A stretch of 64,000 nt of DNA, taken from assembly GCF_002407605.1 (NCBI RefSeq), contig NZ_NXGV01000001.1:1238895-1302894 (forward strand). The letters run 5' to 3'. This document shows positions 1 through 9,469 of the stretch, piece after piece. The position numbers and the translations under genes are program-made. The stretch's first letter is position 1. Each line of letters starts with the position of its first letter. The DNA comes from Marinobacter sp. ANT_B65 (lineage in GTDB: Bacteria; Pseudomonadota; Gammaproteobacteria; Pseudomonadales; Oleiphilaceae). The notes under the pieces are model-generated. The model saw nothing but the letters and a program-made list of their open reading frames with translations. It was not told the origin of the DNA and did no database searches.

Positions 1-405
1 ATTGGACTCAGGAACCACACTGCGCGGGTTATACAGATGCTGACGTTGCCAAGCATCAGAATAACGACCGCCAACACGGGCCAGATCAGGCCCTGTGCGT
101 TTGGAGCCCCACAGGAACGGGCGGTCGTAAACAAACTCACCCGCAACGGAGTAGTGGCCGTAACGCTCGGTTTCTGCGCGGAAGGGGCGGATCTGCTGAG
201 TATGGCAGACGTGACAACCTTCACGGATATAGATGTCGCGGCCTTCCAGTTCCAGAGCCGACAGAGGCTCAAGACCTTCTATAGGCTCGTTGACTTGTTT
301 CAGGAAGAACAGCGGCACTACTTCTGCGAGGAAACCGCCACTGATGGTCAGGATGATGAAAACGATCATCAAGCCTATATTTTTTTCTACGATTTCGTGT
401 TTCAT
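1..405 (-). CDS. ccoO: cbb3-type cytochrome c oxidase subunit II, 3' part outside window
   Basis: CcoO is the membrane-anchored monohaem cytochrome c subunit of the cbb3 oxidase; it passes electrons to CcoN during respiration at low oxygen. The first 135 residues are present and the frame is open to the window edge. One N-terminal membrane segment (about residues 9-36) is followed by the haem c site CHVCH (Cys64, Cys67, His68) and the family sequence TQQIRPF. The start at 405 lies 14 bases after the ccoN stop on the same strand, with a purine-rich RBS (ggagaga). The ccoN-ccoO order is that of the ccoNO(Q)P operon, so ccoQ/ccoP should follow beyond the left edge. Confidence 0.95.
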   Translation of the reverse strand, partial: MKHEIVEKNIGLMIVFIILTISGGFLAEVVPLFFLKQVNEPIEGLEPLSALELEGRDIYIREGCHVCHTQQIRPFRAETERYGHYSVAGEFVYDRPFLWGSKRTGPDLARVGGRYSDAWQRQHLYNPRSVVPESN

Positions 406-419
406 CTGGTCTCTCTCCG

Positions 420-1850
420 TTACGCCGCCTGAATTGCTGCGTTGTCCTGCGCAACCGCTTCTTTTTGGCGCACGGTCATGTAAACGTTGTAGGCCATGAA
501 CAGCATGCCGGACAGGAAGATGACGCCGCCAAGGAAGCGCACGAAATAACCCGGGTAGGATGCTTCAAGAGCTTCCACAAAGCTGTAGGTCAGGGTGCCG
601 TCTTCGTTAACCGCACGCCACATCAAACCCTGCATAATGCCGTTGACCCACATGGCAACGATGTACAGAACGGTTCCGACAGTCGCCAGCCAGAAGTGCA
701 CGTTAATCAGGCTTATGCTGTACATTTCCTTGAGACCCCAGACTTTGGGAATCACGTGGTAGATCGCACCGATACTGATCATGGCAACCCAGCCCAGAGC
801 ACCGGAGTGTACGTGGCCGATGGTCCAGTCAGTGTTGTGAGAGAGTGCGTTCACCGTTTTGATAGACATCATAGGGCCTTCAAAAGTGGACATGCCGTAG
901 AACGACAGGGAAACCACCAGGAAGCGCAGGATTGGGTCAGTGCGCAGTTTGTGCCATGCGCCGGACAGGGTCATCATACCGTTGATCATGCCGCCCCAGG
1001 AGGGAGCAAGGAGGATCAGGGACATAACCATGCTGGCAGTCTGGGCCCAGTCTGGCAGTGAAGAGTAGTGCAGGTGGTGGCCACCGGCCCATACGTAGGT
1101 AGCAATGAGCGCCCAGAAATGCACGATGGACAGACGGTAGGAATACACCGGCCGGCCGGCCTGCTTGGGAACAAAGTAGTACATCATGCCCAGGAAGCCA
1201 GCAGTCAGGAAGAAGCCTACTGCGTTATGGCCGTACCACCACTGGATCATCGCGTCGGTTACGCCGGCGTAAGCAGAGTAGGACTTGAAAGCACTGACTG
1301 GCAGCGCCAGGTTATTACCGATGTGAAGTACTGCGATGGTAATAATGAAAGCGCCATAGAACCAGTTGGCAACGTAGATGTGTGAGGTGCTGCGCTTGGT
1401 AATTGTTCCGAAAAACACCAGTGCGTAAACAACCCAGACTATGGTAATGGCAATATCAATTGGCCATTCCAGCTCAGCGTATTCTTTGGTGCTGGTCAAA
1501 CCCATTGGCAGGGTAATTGCCGCAGAAACGATGATTGCCGTCCAGCCCCAGAAGGTAAAGGCTGCAAGTTTGTCGGAAATCAGACGTGTCTGACAGGTGC
1601 GCTGAACCACGTAATATGACGTCGCGAACAGGGCACTGCCACCAAATCCAAAAATAACGGCGTTGGTATGCAGCGGTCGCAGGCGACCGAAATGAGTAAA
1701 CGGCAGATCGAGGTTGAGGGATGGCCAAACCAGTTGTGCTGCGATCAACACCCCTAGTGCCATGCCAACAATACCCCATACCACTGTCATGATGGCGAAC
1801 TGTCTCACCACCTTATAGTTATATGTCAGGTTCGGATTTTGTGTGCTCAT
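420..1850 (-). CDS. ccoN: cbb3-type cytochrome c oxidase subunit I
   Basis: CcoN is the catalytic subunit, with low-spin haem b and the haem b3-CuB centre that reduces oxygen and pumps protons across the inner membrane. The 476-residue length and about twelve hydrophobic segments fit the family. His-rich motifs expected to bind the metals are visible: [10 protein letters not shown] near the N-terminus, [23 protein letters not shown] and [16 protein letters not shown] Shine-Dalgarno lies just before the ATG at 1850. It is the first gene of the cco operon, and an FNR-like promoter lies upstream (1893-1934). Confidence 0.97.
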   Translation of the reverse strand: MSTQNPNLTYNYKVVRQFAIMTVVWGIVGMALGVLIAAQLVWPSLNLDLPFTHFGRLRPLHTNAVIFGFGGSALFATSYYVVQRTCQTRLISDKLAAFTFWGWTAIIVSAAITLPMGLTSTKEYAELEWPIDIAITIVWVVYALVFFGTITKRSTSHIYVANWFYGAFIITIAVLHIGNNLALPVSAFKSYSAYAGVTDAMIQWWYGHNAVGFFLTAGFLGMMYYFVPKQAGRPVYSYRLSIVHFWALIATYVWAGGHHLHYSSLPDWAQTASMVMSLILLAPSWGGMINGMMTLSGAWHKLRTDPILRFLVVSLSFYGMSTFEGPMMSIKTVNALSHNTDWTIGHVHSGALGWVAMISIGAIYHVIPKVWGLKEMYSISLINVHFWLATVGTVLYIVAMWVNGIMQGLMWRAVNEDGTLTYSFVEALEASYPGYFVRFLGGVIFLSGMLFMAYNVYMTVRQKEAVAQDNAAIQAA

Positions 1851-2191
1851 AGCCTTACCAATGGGTTCAAAGTGGGGAAATATGCGGGCGCAAGTATGGA
1901 GAAACCATTAGCTGTTTGCAATGACCCGGATCAACTCCTGATATCTGTCAAATGCGCCCGAATCAACCGCATGGCGTCATTTCGTGACGTTTTGCAGGCT
2001 GAGGCTCTATGATAGCCTTGGAGTGGGTTGAGGTGAACTTGGCAAAGTTGATTAAGAACAATAAAAGCAGTGTTGAAACGAAAGTAATTGCTATGTGATC
2101 AGGCCCGGCAGGTTCGATTCCGTATCGGGCTTTCGATTTATTGGCGAAATCGGCGTGACGGGCAAGTGACGCCAGGCAGAGCCTGAATTGA
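1851..2191. other. intergenic region upstream of ccoN
   Basis: No gene is visible in these 341 bases. They hold the candidate ccoN promoter, a second and better FNR-like dyad at 2048-2061 (TTGAT-TAAG-AACAA, 9 of 10 consensus bases), a small dyad CGTCA-5-TGACG at 1975-1989, and a GC stem GCCCG...CGGGC around 2103-2132 followed by TTT. The last could be a short terminator or the relic of an RNA gene. I cannot assign a function to the right half. Confidence 0.5.
1893..1934 (-). promoter_or_regulatory. candidate FNR/ANR class II promoter of ccoNO
   Basis: Read on the minus strand, TTGAT-CCGG-GTCAT (1934-1921) matches the FNR/ANR dyad TTGAT-N4-ATCAA well in one half and partly in the other. A -10-like CATACT lies at 1898-1893. 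The two are about 32 bases apart centre to centre, which is the spacing of a class II FNR promoter (site at -41.5). This puts transcription start near 1886, about 36 bases before the ccoN ATG. Oxygen control of cbb3 oxidase by ANR is known in Pseudomonas; its use here is inferred. Confidence 0.5.
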
Positions 2192-2482
2192 TTAAATGCC
2201 GCTCTGCTTGAGTACCGTTATGGTTTCATCCTTGTCCATCATAGGTATCAGTTCGGCCATCAGGTTGCGGCGGTCCAGGGACCGGTGCCAGCGGTTCCAG
2301 TCGGCTTCTGAGCGCCAGTTGGCAAGTGTGATCCGGTGATTGGTGTCATGACTGTCGACCAGTGTTTCTCCGGAAATAAATCCAGGCGCTGCCACTGCCC
2401 GTTGAAGAACCCGGCGAGAACGTTCTTCGTATGCAGTTTCAAGTGACTCGGCTATGTGGCGCTCAATCAGAACCCGGATCAT
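2192..2482 (-). CDS. antibiotic biosynthesis monooxygenase (ABM)-like small protein
   Basis: This 96-residue protein resembles the dimeric ferredoxin-like ABM/YgiN fold. It has an N-terminal strand (MIRVLIERHI), a helix with Arg-rich face, the pattern PGFISGETLVDSHD, then a strand and the W-x-S-E-A-D-W-x-x-W helix typical of ABM proteins that look like haem-degrading or quinone-modifying enzymes. The start at 2482 was chosen over an upstream extension because GGAGG lies at the right distance and the fold begins there. It is divergent from the TusA-like gene. The substrate cannot be told from the sequence. Confidence 0.75.
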   Translation of the reverse strand: MIRVLIERHIAESLETAYEERSRRVLQRAVAAPGFISGETLVDSHDTNHRITLANWRSEADWNRWHRSLDRRNLMAELIPMMDKDETITVLKQSGI

Positions 2483-2566
2483 GGAAACCTCCAGATGTTT
2501 TAATGGTATAAACAGTAATTTAGCACGTATTTCTGAAAAGTCAGACTGGATAGAAGGAGAAGCTTT

Positions 2567-2806
2567 GTGACTGCGGTCGAATTTGATGCAGAGATGGATA
2601 CATGCGGGTTGTTTTGCCCGGAGCCCGTGATGATGCTGCATAATCGCATCAAGGATGTGGCGCCGGGAAAGATCCTCAGGGTTATTGCAACGGACCCCTC
2701 AACAACACGCGATATTCCCCGGTTCTGCCAGTTTCTCGGGCATGAACTGGTCAGCCATACAGAGCAGGGCGAACGTTACATTTATCTTGTGCGCCGCGGC
2801 GTCTGA
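2567..2806 (+). CDS. tusA: TusA/SirA-family sulfur carrier protein
   Basis: The 79-residue length and the motif CGLFCPEP (the CPxP motif with the sulfur-accepting Cys) identify a TusA-family protein. Such proteins take persulfide sulfur from a cysteine desulfurase and pass it on for tRNA 2-thiouridine synthesis or other sulfur transfer. The start is GTG at 2567, with AAGGAGA just upstream. MnmA, the final thiolase of that pathway, is encoded at 20262-21455, so a role in tRNA thiolation is plausible. The family also has members with other roles, so tusA itself is likely but not certain. Confidence 0.85.
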   Translation: MTAVEFDAEMDTCGLFCPEPVMMLHNRIKDVAPGKILRVIATDPSTTRDIPRFCQFLGHELVSHTEQGERYIYLVRRGV

Positions 2807-2840
2807 GCCTTCCCCTCTCCTCCCTCCCGGGGCTGGATGT

Positions 2841-4721
2841 TCAGATGGCTGGCTTTACACCGTTGATATGATTCATGAACTCTTCCCGATCCATTTCGCC
2901 CAGAACCCTCTGTCGCGCCATTTCTTCGCCGTTAGAGTCGTAGAACAGTATGGCTGGTGGTCCAAACAGTCCCAGATCGTCCAGCATTGCCTGTTGAGCA
3001 GGTGTGTTCTCGGTTAAATCAATCTGCAACAGAGTGAAGGGACTGAGCGCACGAACCACCTCGGCGTCACTGAACACATTGCGTTCCATGACCTTGCAGG
3101 AGATGCACCAGTCTGCATAGAAGTCCAGCACAACGGGGCGTCCCTGCTGGCTTGCCTGCGACAATAGAGCCTCAATTTCGGATGGGGCCTTAACGCGCGC
3201 AAATTCTGCATGAAGGCTCGTATTGCCTGGCGATCCGGCAGGAATGGCTTTGGCAATGAACGGGTCCAGTGGTGCGAGCGGGTCATCGGCGCCGGCAACT
3301 GCTCCTGCCAGCAGAGCGAGCCCATAGGCAAAAAAGATCAGCCCCAGTCCTTTCCGTGTGCGTTCCCAGCCCGCTTTTGCTGCGTCAAATGCACCTAGTT
3401 GTACGCCGGTTATGGTGATCAGAGCCCCCCAGAGCGTCAGCCCAATCCAGCCTGGAACAAGGCGCTCTACCAGCCAGATGGCCACAGCTATCAGCATGAC
3501 GCCATAAAAGTGTTTTACAGTGGTCATCCAGTGTCCGGTAGAAGGCAGAAGCGTACGCCCACCTATAGCTACGAGTATCAGCGGGATTCCCATGCCAAGG
3601 CCAAGGGAGAAAAGAGCTATTCCACCGATCACGGCATCCTGGGTTGTTGATATGTACAGCAAGCTGCCTGCAAGCGGAGCGGACACGCAGGGGGATACAA
3701 TCAGAGCGGAGAGGGCGCCGATGCCGAAAATGCTGATAACACGTCCGCCAGTGAGTTTCTGGCTTGCATTATTCAGTGGCTCGCTGATAAAGCGCGGAAG
3801 CTGAATTTCGAACAGGTCAAACATGGAAAGGGCAAACACGGTAAACATCAGTGCGAAAACACTGAGCACCCAGGGTGACTGGAGCTGTGCCTGCAGGTTG
3901 AAACTCGCGCCCAGAAGGCCGGTAAGCACTCCGGCCCCCGCATAGGTAAGTGCCATGCCCAGAACATAGCTTCCTGAAAGCAGCAGAGCATGCCAGGTTG
4001 TACGTGTGTTTTGTCCCGAGACCAGAGAAGAAATAATCGGAACCATTGGCAGTACGCAGGGTGTGAAGGTCAGCCCAAGGCCCAGCAGGAGAAAGACGCC
4101 GGCAATAACAAGGGTTGATTGCTCGGACAGAAAACCGGCAAGCCCGGTTGCGGATTGGGTGTCTACCTGAGGCGTTGCACTGATCTGGCTGGCTTGAGCC
4201 TGGCCGGATCCGGCGTCCTTGCTTTGGTAAAAGAGCACTTCGCGAGTCTGCGGCGGGTAACAGAGACCAGCTTTGGCACACCCCTGATAAGTGACTTCGA
4301 ACCTTGCTTCGCGAGTGTTGTCAGGAAGCTTCACCGGAATCCGCGCTTCTACCGGATCGAAGAAGACGGTGGTCTTGCCAAAATACTCATCCTCAATTTC
4401 AGTTCCCGGGTATGAGAACTTTGCTGTGCCAGCGCTGGCGCCGTCATCCAGGGCTTTTACGCTGATGCGGTCGAGGTACAGGTAATGCTTGGGTGTTATA
4501 TCCCAGTAAAGGACAATGGCGTCACCATCGGTGGTGTGACTGAATGGAAGGGCTTCATCTACCGGAAGAAACTGATTGCCCTTGTTTCCGAAAAGGGAAT
4601 TGTTGCTGCCCAGTGCCCCGGACGCATTTGCTGCCGTGAGTAGCAGCAATAACATGAAAAGAAGGCTGTATGGCCTGTTAAGGCCGAGGGTGCTGCCGGA
4701 TTTGGTGAGTAGAGCTATCAT
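2841..4721 (-). CDS. dsbD: thiol:disulfide interchange protein DsbD
   Basis: DsbD carries reducing power from cytoplasmic thioredoxin across the inner membrane to periplasmic partners such as DsbC and cytochrome c maturation proteins. The 626 residues show the expected order: a hydrophobic N-terminus (about 18-34), the periplasmic alpha domain with its Cys pair (148 and 154, CAKAGLC), eight or so membrane segments including FTPCVLPMVP and SPCVSAPLAG with the membrane Cys pair, and a C-terminal thioredoxin-like gamma domain with WCISCK (Cys539, Cys542). The ATG at 4721 has only a weak RBS, and an internal ATG before the Leu-rich stretch is possible. It is convergent with the tusA-like gene. 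Confidence 0.95.
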   Translation of the reverse strand: MIALLTKSGSTLGLNRPYSLLFMLLLLLTAANASGALGSNNSLFGNKGNQFLPVDEALPFSHTTDGDAIVLYWDITPKHYLYLDRISVKALDDGASAGTAKFSYPGTEIEDEYFGKTTVFFDPVEARIPVKLPDNTREARFEVTYQGCAKAGLCYPPQTREVLFYQSKDAGSGQAQASQISATPQVDTQSATGLAGFLSEQSTLVIAGVFLLLGLGLTFTPCVLPMVPIISSLVSGQNTRTTWHALLLSGSYVLGMALTYAGAGVLTGLLGASFNLQAQLQSPWVLSVFALMFTVFALSMFDLFEIQLPRFISEPLNNASQKLTGGRVISIFGIGALSALIVSPCVSAPLAGSLLYISTTQDAVIGGIALFSLGLGMGIPLILVAIGGRTLLPSTGHWMTTVKHFYGVMLIAVAIWLVERLVPGWIGLTLWGALITITGVQLGAFDAAKAGWERTRKGLGLIFFAYGLALLAGAVAGADDPLAPLDPFIAKAIPAGSPGNTSLHAEFARVKAPSEIEALLSQASQQGRPVVLDFYADWCISCKVMERNVFSDAEVVRALSPFTLLQIDLTENTPAQQAMLDDLGLFGPPAILFYDSNGEEMARQRVLGEMDREEFMNHINGVKPAI

Positions 4722-4880
4722 GGAATGCGCAGTTTCCCGGTTTGTATCATGTCAAAGTAAGCAGGCGATCATGCTGAGTCAGCCGCCGGTCTGATAATGT
4801 TCAGGGAGCTGGTGGACACTCTGGGCCAGCGAAAGTTCCCTCTGGCATTGGGCGCGTTAAAGTCGCACAATAGCCTCCCA

Positions 4881-5462
4881 ATGAATCACAGTCCAAACGA
4901 TCTTGTCATGCTGTTTAATGACCTGTTCCGGGAAGCTTACCGGACAACGCTGGTCAGAGGCGACGAAGAACCTGAATACATACCTGCAGGCGGGGCCAGG
5001 GAGCTGGCCCATGTGGTGTTCGCTCATGGCTATTATGCCAGTGCTCTGCATGAAATTGCTCATTGGTGTATTGCCGGTGAGCACCGGCGCACACTTCTCG
5101 ATTATGGCTACTGGTATTGTCCCGATGGTCGGACACCAGAGCAGCAGAGAGAATTTGAGCTGGTTGAGGTGAAGCCTCAGGCTATAGAGTGGCTGTTTTC
5201 AGTAGCCGCCGGCTCGTGTTTTCATATCAGCGTGGACAACCTGTCGGGAGGCGGTGCGTCTGACGAGCGTCGCTTCCGGCGCAGGGTGCTGGATCAGGCA
5301 GAGTATTATCTGGATAGAGGTCTTCCTGAGCGAGCGCAGGCCTTTTTTGATACGCTGAAATTGTTTTATGGAACCGGTGATTCCTTCAGAGCGGCCTGGC
5401 AGGATGATGTCAGGCGTGTGGTTCCGTTATATTCCGCAAAAGAACACTATGAGGCAAACTGA
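4881..5462 (+). CDS. epmC: elongation factor P hydroxylase EpmC
   Basis: The 193-residue protein matches EpmC (YfcM) along its length. Landmarks are HEIAHWCIAG and DYGYWYCPDGRTPEQQ, which carry the metal-binding His residues, then VEVKPQAIEWLF and DNLSGG. EpmC hydroxylates the beta-lysylated lysine of elongation factor P, the last step after EpmB and EpmA. The frame is open from 4797, but the start at 4881 (MNHSPNDLVMLFN) lines up with the family; neither start has a strong RBS. Its stop is 6 bases before rhlB, so the two are probably cotranscribed. Confidence 0.9.
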   Translation: MNHSPNDLVMLFNDLFREAYRTTLVRGDEEPEYIPAGGARELAHVVFAHGYYASALHEIAHWCIAGEHRRTLLDYGYWYCPDGRTPEQQREFELVEVKPQAIEWLFSVAAGSCFHISVDNLSGGGASDERRFRRRVLDQAEYYLDRGLPERAQAFFDTLKLFYGTGDSFRAAWQDDVRRVVPLYSAKEHYEAN

Positions 5463-5468
5463 GACTCC

Positions 5469-6755
5469 ATGACATCTGACCCAAAGCACACCGGCGATCT
5501 GAGATTCAGTGATCTGAATCTGGACAAGCGCCTGCTGGACGCCATTGCTGCCATTGGTTTCGAATACTGCACTCCGATACAGGCAGAAACTCTGCCCTGG
5601 ACATTGGCGTGTGAAGACCTGATCGGCCAGGCCCAGACCGGAACCGGCAAAACAGCGGCATTTCTTATAACCGCAATCCAGAGTCTTCTGGAGACGCCCA
5701 TACCGGAAAGCGATCGCTTTGCTTCGGAGCCGCGCGTTCTTGCTCTTGCGCCAACCCGCGAGCTGGCCATGCAGATCGCCAAGGATGCCGAGGAGCTATG
5801 CAAGCATACGGGCCATAAGGTGGTAACCGTTGTTGGTGGCATGCACTATGACAAACAGCGTGAGCAGCTACACAACGGTATTGTTGATATCCTCGTAGCT
5901 ACCCCGGGGCGTCTGATTGATTTTCTGGGCTCTCAGGATGTATTCCTTGATCAGCTTGATATTCTTATTCTGGATGAAGCTGACCGAATGCTCGACATGG
6001 GCTTTATTCCTGATGTGAAGCGCATAATCCGGAAATGCACCCCCAAGGATGAGCGCCAGACGTTGCTGTTCAGTGCTACGTTTAATCAGGATGTTCTCAA
6101 CCTTGCTTCCATGTGGACCAATAACGCCGAATTTGTTGAAATCGAGCCGGAGCAGAAAACTGCTGAACGGGTAGAGCAGACGGTTTACATGGTGGGTGAC
6201 GACGAGAAACTACCAGTGCTGGTGAATTACCTTAAGCGGCCGGAAGTAGAGAAGGCCCTGGTATTTGCCAATCGGCGGGATCAATGCCGGGATCTTGAAG
6301 AGGATCTTCGTAATCAGGGCGTTAAAGTAGCTCTTATGTCCGGTGAGATTGCCCAGGCCAAACGCCTGAAGACTCTGGATCAGTTCAAGGCCGGAAGTAT
6401 TCAGGTTCTTGTGGCCACCGATGTTGCCGGGCGTGGTATCCATGTGGATGGCGTTACCCATGTTTTCAATTACAGCCTGCCAGATAGCGCCGAAGATTAT
6501 GTGCATCGCATAGGGCGTACGGGCCGGGCAGGAAAAACAGGCGTATCTGTCAGTTTTGCGGGCGAGGACGATTCATTTGGTCTTCCGGCCATTGAGAAGT
6601 ACATTGGCCAGAAACTCAAAACAACCGTTCCGGAAGAAGAGTTAATGGCCGAAATGGATAACCCGCCTATTACCCGCAAGCGTGGCCGTCGCCCGCCGCA
6701 GGGGCAGGGCGGACGGGGAGCGGGTGGTCGTAGCCCGCGACCACGCAGGAACTGA
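5469..6755 (+). CDS. rhlB: ATP-dependent RNA helicase RhlB
   Basis: A DEAD-box RNA helicase of 428 residues. It has the Q motif (YCTPIQ), motif I AQTGTGKT (55-62), PTRELA, TPGR, DEAD near residue 168, SAT, and the C-terminal RecA domain with VATDVAGRGIH and HRIGRTGRAG. It ends in a basic Arg/Gly-rich tail, as in RhlB proteins that bind RNA and RNase E in the degradosome. The N-terminus FSDLNLDKRLLDAIAAIGFEYCTPIQ matches Pseudomonas-type RhlB better than SrmB or RhlE. It follows epmC closely and precedes pdxB by 17 bases. Confidence 0.9.
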   Translation: MTSDPKHTGDLRFSDLNLDKRLLDAIAAIGFEYCTPIQAETLPWTLACEDLIGQAQTGTGKTAAFLITAIQSLLETPIPESDRFASEPRVLALAPTRELAMQIAKDAEELCKHTGHKVVTVVGGMHYDKQREQLHNGIVDILVATPGRLIDFLGSQDVFLDQLDILILDEADRMLDMGFIPDVKRIIRKCTPKDERQTLLFSATFNQDVLNLASMWTNNAEFVEIEPEQKTAERVEQTVYMVGDDEKLPVLVNYLKRPEVEKALVFANRRDQCRDLEEDLRNQGVKVALMSGEIAQAKRLKTLDQFKAGSIQVLVATDVAGRGIHVDGVTHVFNYSLPDSAEDYVHRIGRTGRAGKTGVSVSFAGEDDSFGLPAIEKYIGQKLKTTVPEEELMAEMDNPPITRKRGRRPPQGQGGRGAGGRSPRPRRN

Positions 6756-6772
6756 CATACCGGGAACCTATT

Positions 6773-7927
6773 ATGTTGATCGTCGCAGATGAGAACATCC
6801 CGCTGCTGGAGGCTTTTTTCGGCGACATCGGTGAGATCCGGCGCGTCTCCGGCCGCACCATGAGCCCGGAAGATGTCCGGGACGCCGATGTGTTGCTGGT
6901 CCGGTCGGTCACACGGGTAAACTGTGCCCTGCTTGAAGGCAGTAATGTGCGCTTTGTCGGAACCACTACGATCGGAACTGATCACATTGATCTGGACTGG
7001 CTTGCGGCAAGAGGTATCCGTTTTTCTGCTGCACCAGGCTGTAATGCCAACAGCGTTGTCGAATATGTGCTGGCAGTTCTGTCCCTTTATGCAGAGCGTT
7101 GTGTTTTAAGTGACTGGTCGCGGCTCACTGTCGGTATTGTTGGTGTCGGGAATGTCGGCGCGGAGCTTGCTGATAAACTTCTTCGCCTCGGTTTCAGTGT
7201 CAAACTTTGTGACCCTCCCAGGGCAGAAAGTGAGCCGGAAGCCACCGATACCTTTGTTAGTCTGGATGAAGCCCTTGCGTGCGATGTTGTCTCCCTTCAT
7301 ACGCCCCTTACCCGTGACTCGGCACACTCTACATTTCACATGATTGGTGAGCATGAGCTCGCTGCACTCACATCTGAACAGCTGCTGATCAATGCAGGGC
7401 GAGGCGAGGTGATTGATGGTGCTGCGCTGTGTGAGAGGCTGGATCAGGCTGGCGCGCCACTGGTTGCTCTTGATGTCTGGGAGCAGGAACCCCGGATCAA
7501 TCCGGAACTTGTGGACAAGGTCTGGCTTGCGACGCCCCACATCGCTGGTTACAGCCTTGAGGGCAAGGTGCATGGGACAGAGATGATTTACCAGGCACTC
7601 AGCAGATTCCTGGGGCTTCCGACGCGTAAGCAGGCTGGTCAGTTCTTGCCGGAGCCGGCTCTCAGTAAAGTTTCGTTTACGAGTGCGGCTGATGAGCATG
7701 CAGCTATCCGGATAGCGTTACGAGCCTGCTACGATCCGCGACAGGACGATGCACGTCTGCGTAAAGCCATGAGAGTCCCAGCAGACGAGCGCGGAAACGC
7801 TTTTGATCGCCTGCGGCGGGATTACCCTGTACGACGGGAATGCTCCAGCCTTAAAGTTCAGCTGAAAGGTACGAGTAAATCCTTGCAGGACAGTTTTCGT
7901 GCTATTGGTTTCAAGCTGAAAATCTGA
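6773..7927 (+). CDS. pdxB: erythronate-4-phosphate dehydrogenase PdxB
   Basis: PdxB oxidises 4-phosphoerythronate in the DXP-dependent route to pyridoxal phosphate. The 384-residue protein has the D-2-hydroxyacid dehydrogenase layout: the NAD-binding site GIVGVGNVGAELADKLL, then the catalytic Arg in NAGRGEVID, Glu in DVWEQEP and His in TPHIAGYS, then the C-terminal dimerisation domain that separates PdxB from SerA-type enzymes. ATG at 6773. The gene ends just before a strong bidirectional terminator shared with htpX. Confidence 0.95.
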   Translation: MLIVADENIPLLEAFFGDIGEIRRVSGRTMSPEDVRDADVLLVRSVTRVNCALLEGSNVRFVGTTTIGTDHIDLDWLAARGIRFSAAPGCNANSVVEYVLAVLSLYAERCVLSDWSRLTVGIVGVGNVGAELADKLLRLGFSVKLCDPPRAESEPEATDTFVSLDEALACDVVSLHTPLTRDSAHSTFHMIGEHELAALTSEQLLINAGRGEVIDGAALCERLDQAGAPLVALDVWEQEPRINPELVDKVWLATPHIAGYSLEGKVHGTEMIYQALSRFLGLPTRKQAGQFLPEPALSKVSFTSAADEHAAIRIALRACYDPRQDDARLRKAMRVPADERGNAFDRLRRDYPVRRECSSLKVQLKGTSKSLQDSFRAIGFKLKI

Positions 7928-7956
7928 AGTTTGTCTTGCTGCTTGTCGCAATAATC

Positions 7957-7987
7957 AAAACAGGGGCCCTGAGCCCCTGTTTTTTTG
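7957..7987. terminator. bidirectional terminator between pdxB and htpX
   Basis: A perfect 7-bp stem CAGGGGC/GCCCCTG (7961-7967 with 7973-7979) and a 5-base loop is flanked by AAAA on the left and T7 on the right. It therefore works as an intrinsic terminator for pdxB on the plus strand and has a shorter T run on the minus strand for htpX. Confidence 0.9.
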
Positions 7988-7997
7988 TTCCTGAAAT

Positions 7998-8882
7998 CTA
8001 CTGCAAGCTTGCTTGCTGCAGTGCCGCTATCCTGTCTTCAAGAGGCGGGTGGGTCATGAATAATGCGCTCAGGCCAGTTCGTGCACCACGGTTAATACCA
8101 AAGGCCTGGAGGCTGTCTGGCATCTGATCGGGTACCCCGCTCTCCTGTTTCAGTCGCTCAAGAGCGCCGATCATGGCCGCACGACCGGCTAACTGGGCGC
8201 CGGCAATATCTGCCCTGAATTCACGTCTGCGGGAGAACCAGAACACAATGGTACTGGCGAGAATGCCAAGTACCAGTTCTGCCACGATACTCACCACAAA
8301 AAATCCAATACCATGGCCGTTTTCATTTTTGAATACCACGCGATCCACAAATGAGCCGATCACCCGTGAGGCGAAGATCACGAAGGTATTCACAACGCCC
8401 TGGATCAGAGCAAGTGTCACCATATCGCCGTTGGCAACGTGCCCGATTTCATGGCCTAAAACAGCCCGAATCTCGTCTTTGCTAAACCGGTGCAAAAGAC
8501 CTTCACTGACGGCGACCAAGGCGTTGTTTTTGTTCCACCCCGTGGCAAATGCGTTGGATTGGCTTGCCGGAAATATGGCTACTTCAGGCATGCCGATACC
8601 TGCGTTCTTGGCCATTTCTGCCACGGTCTGCACAAGCCAGCGTTCGGCTGGCGTGCGTGGGGAATCAATCACGCGGGCTTTGGAGCTCCACTTGGCAACA
8701 GGTTTGGATATGAGCAGGGAAACAATGGCGCCGGCAAAACCAAATACAGCAGCAAATGCCAGCAGGGAGCCATATTCGATTCCATTCTGGGCGAGATAGC
8801 TGTCTACACCCAGGAGTTTCAATGTAAAACTGGCAACGAGAATAACCGCAAGGTTAGTAGCCAGAAATAGCAGAATACGCAT
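7998..8882 (-). CDS. htpX: membrane zinc metalloprotease HtpX
   Basis: HtpX is an inner-membrane, heat-shock-linked metalloprotease that works with FtsH in membrane protein quality control. The 294-residue length is normal. The zinc site GHEIGH is present ([14 protein letters not shown]), with two N-terminal and two central membrane segments and the later third-ligand Glu region ([16 protein letters not shown]). The start at 8882 ([10 protein letters not shown]) was preferred over an upstream in-frame ATG because it has an AGGA Shine-Dalgarno and matches the family N-terminus. Confidence 0.95.
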   Translation of the reverse strand: MRILLFLATNLAVILVASFTLKLLGVDSYLAQNGIEYGSLLAFAAVFGFAGAIVSLLISKPVAKWSSKARVIDSPRTPAERWLVQTVAEMAKNAGIGMPEVAIFPASQSNAFATGWNKNNALVAVSEGLLHRFSKDEIRAVLGHEIGHVANGDMVTLALIQGVVNTFVIFASRVIGSFVDRVVFKNENGHGIGFFVVSIVAELVLGILASTIVFWFSRRREFRADIAGAQLAGRAAMIGALERLKQESGVPDQMPDSLQAFGINRGARTGLSALFMTHPPLEDRIAALQQASLQ

Positions 8883-8971
8883 GGTGTTTTCCTGATCAGT
8901 TAAATATGAAAGACCTGCTTCAGACACCTGAATAGGGTCTGGGTTCGATGTTTCAATAGTATTACCGGGAT

Positions 8972-9442
8972 TTAATGGCCTTGCTTGTCCGTAAATAGTG
9001 TGGCGCGGACAGCGCGGCTGATACGCACAGACTGACGGCTTTTCAGCGCTGTGCGCACAAGATGGATATGGCTGGACAGGTCTTCCTGTAATGACGGGGG
9101 CAAGGTTGCTTTGGTCGCATCCTCTGGCCCTTTGAGTTCTTCTATCAGAGTCTCAGGGGCTGGTGCGCTTAACCGGATAAATGCCTCTTGCGACAGCACG
9201 GCCTGATCGAGAGCTTCTTGTCTGATTGTATCGACATAACGCAGAAAACCCTCCTCTGCCAGCCAGAGTAATGCGCCAAAGCAGGCCATATGGCGTTTAC
9301 TGTGTAAGCCAAATTCATCTGGTTCATCAGGGCCCGCAATATCTTCTACATACAGGTCTACCCGCCTCGGGAAGGCGCCGTAAAGCTGAACCAGAGCTAC
9401 GGCTGCATCTTTGTAGAATTCTTCAACGTGGATATCAGCCAT
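8972..9442 (-). CDS. conserved hypothetical protein, 156 aa
   Basis: I do not recognise this family. The protein is acidic and soluble, with no signal peptide or membrane segment. It seems mostly helical; the N-terminal half is rich in aromatic residues ([19 protein letters not shown]) and includes a possible hydrophobic core around residues 50-70. The ATG at 9442 has an AGGAAG element nearby. It lies 27 bases after alaA on the same strand and may be cotranscribed with it; htpX follows. No function is proposed. Confidence 0.7.
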   Translation of the reverse strand: MADIHVEEFYKDAAVALVQLYGAFPRRVDLYVEDIAGPDEPDEFGLHSKRHMACFGALLWLAEEGFLRYVDTIRQEALDQAVLSQEAFIRLSAPAPETLIEELKGPEDATKATLPPSLQEDLSSHIHLVRTALKSRQSVRISRAVRATLFTDKQGH

Positions 9443-9469
9443 AGATAGCTTCCTTTGCTGCTGATGCCT

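Noticed and set aside
2103..2135. GGTTCGATTCC, which resembles the T loop of a tRNA
   Set aside because: The flanking five bases do not pair as a T stem beyond two pairs, and no acceptor, anticodon or D arm is found around it.
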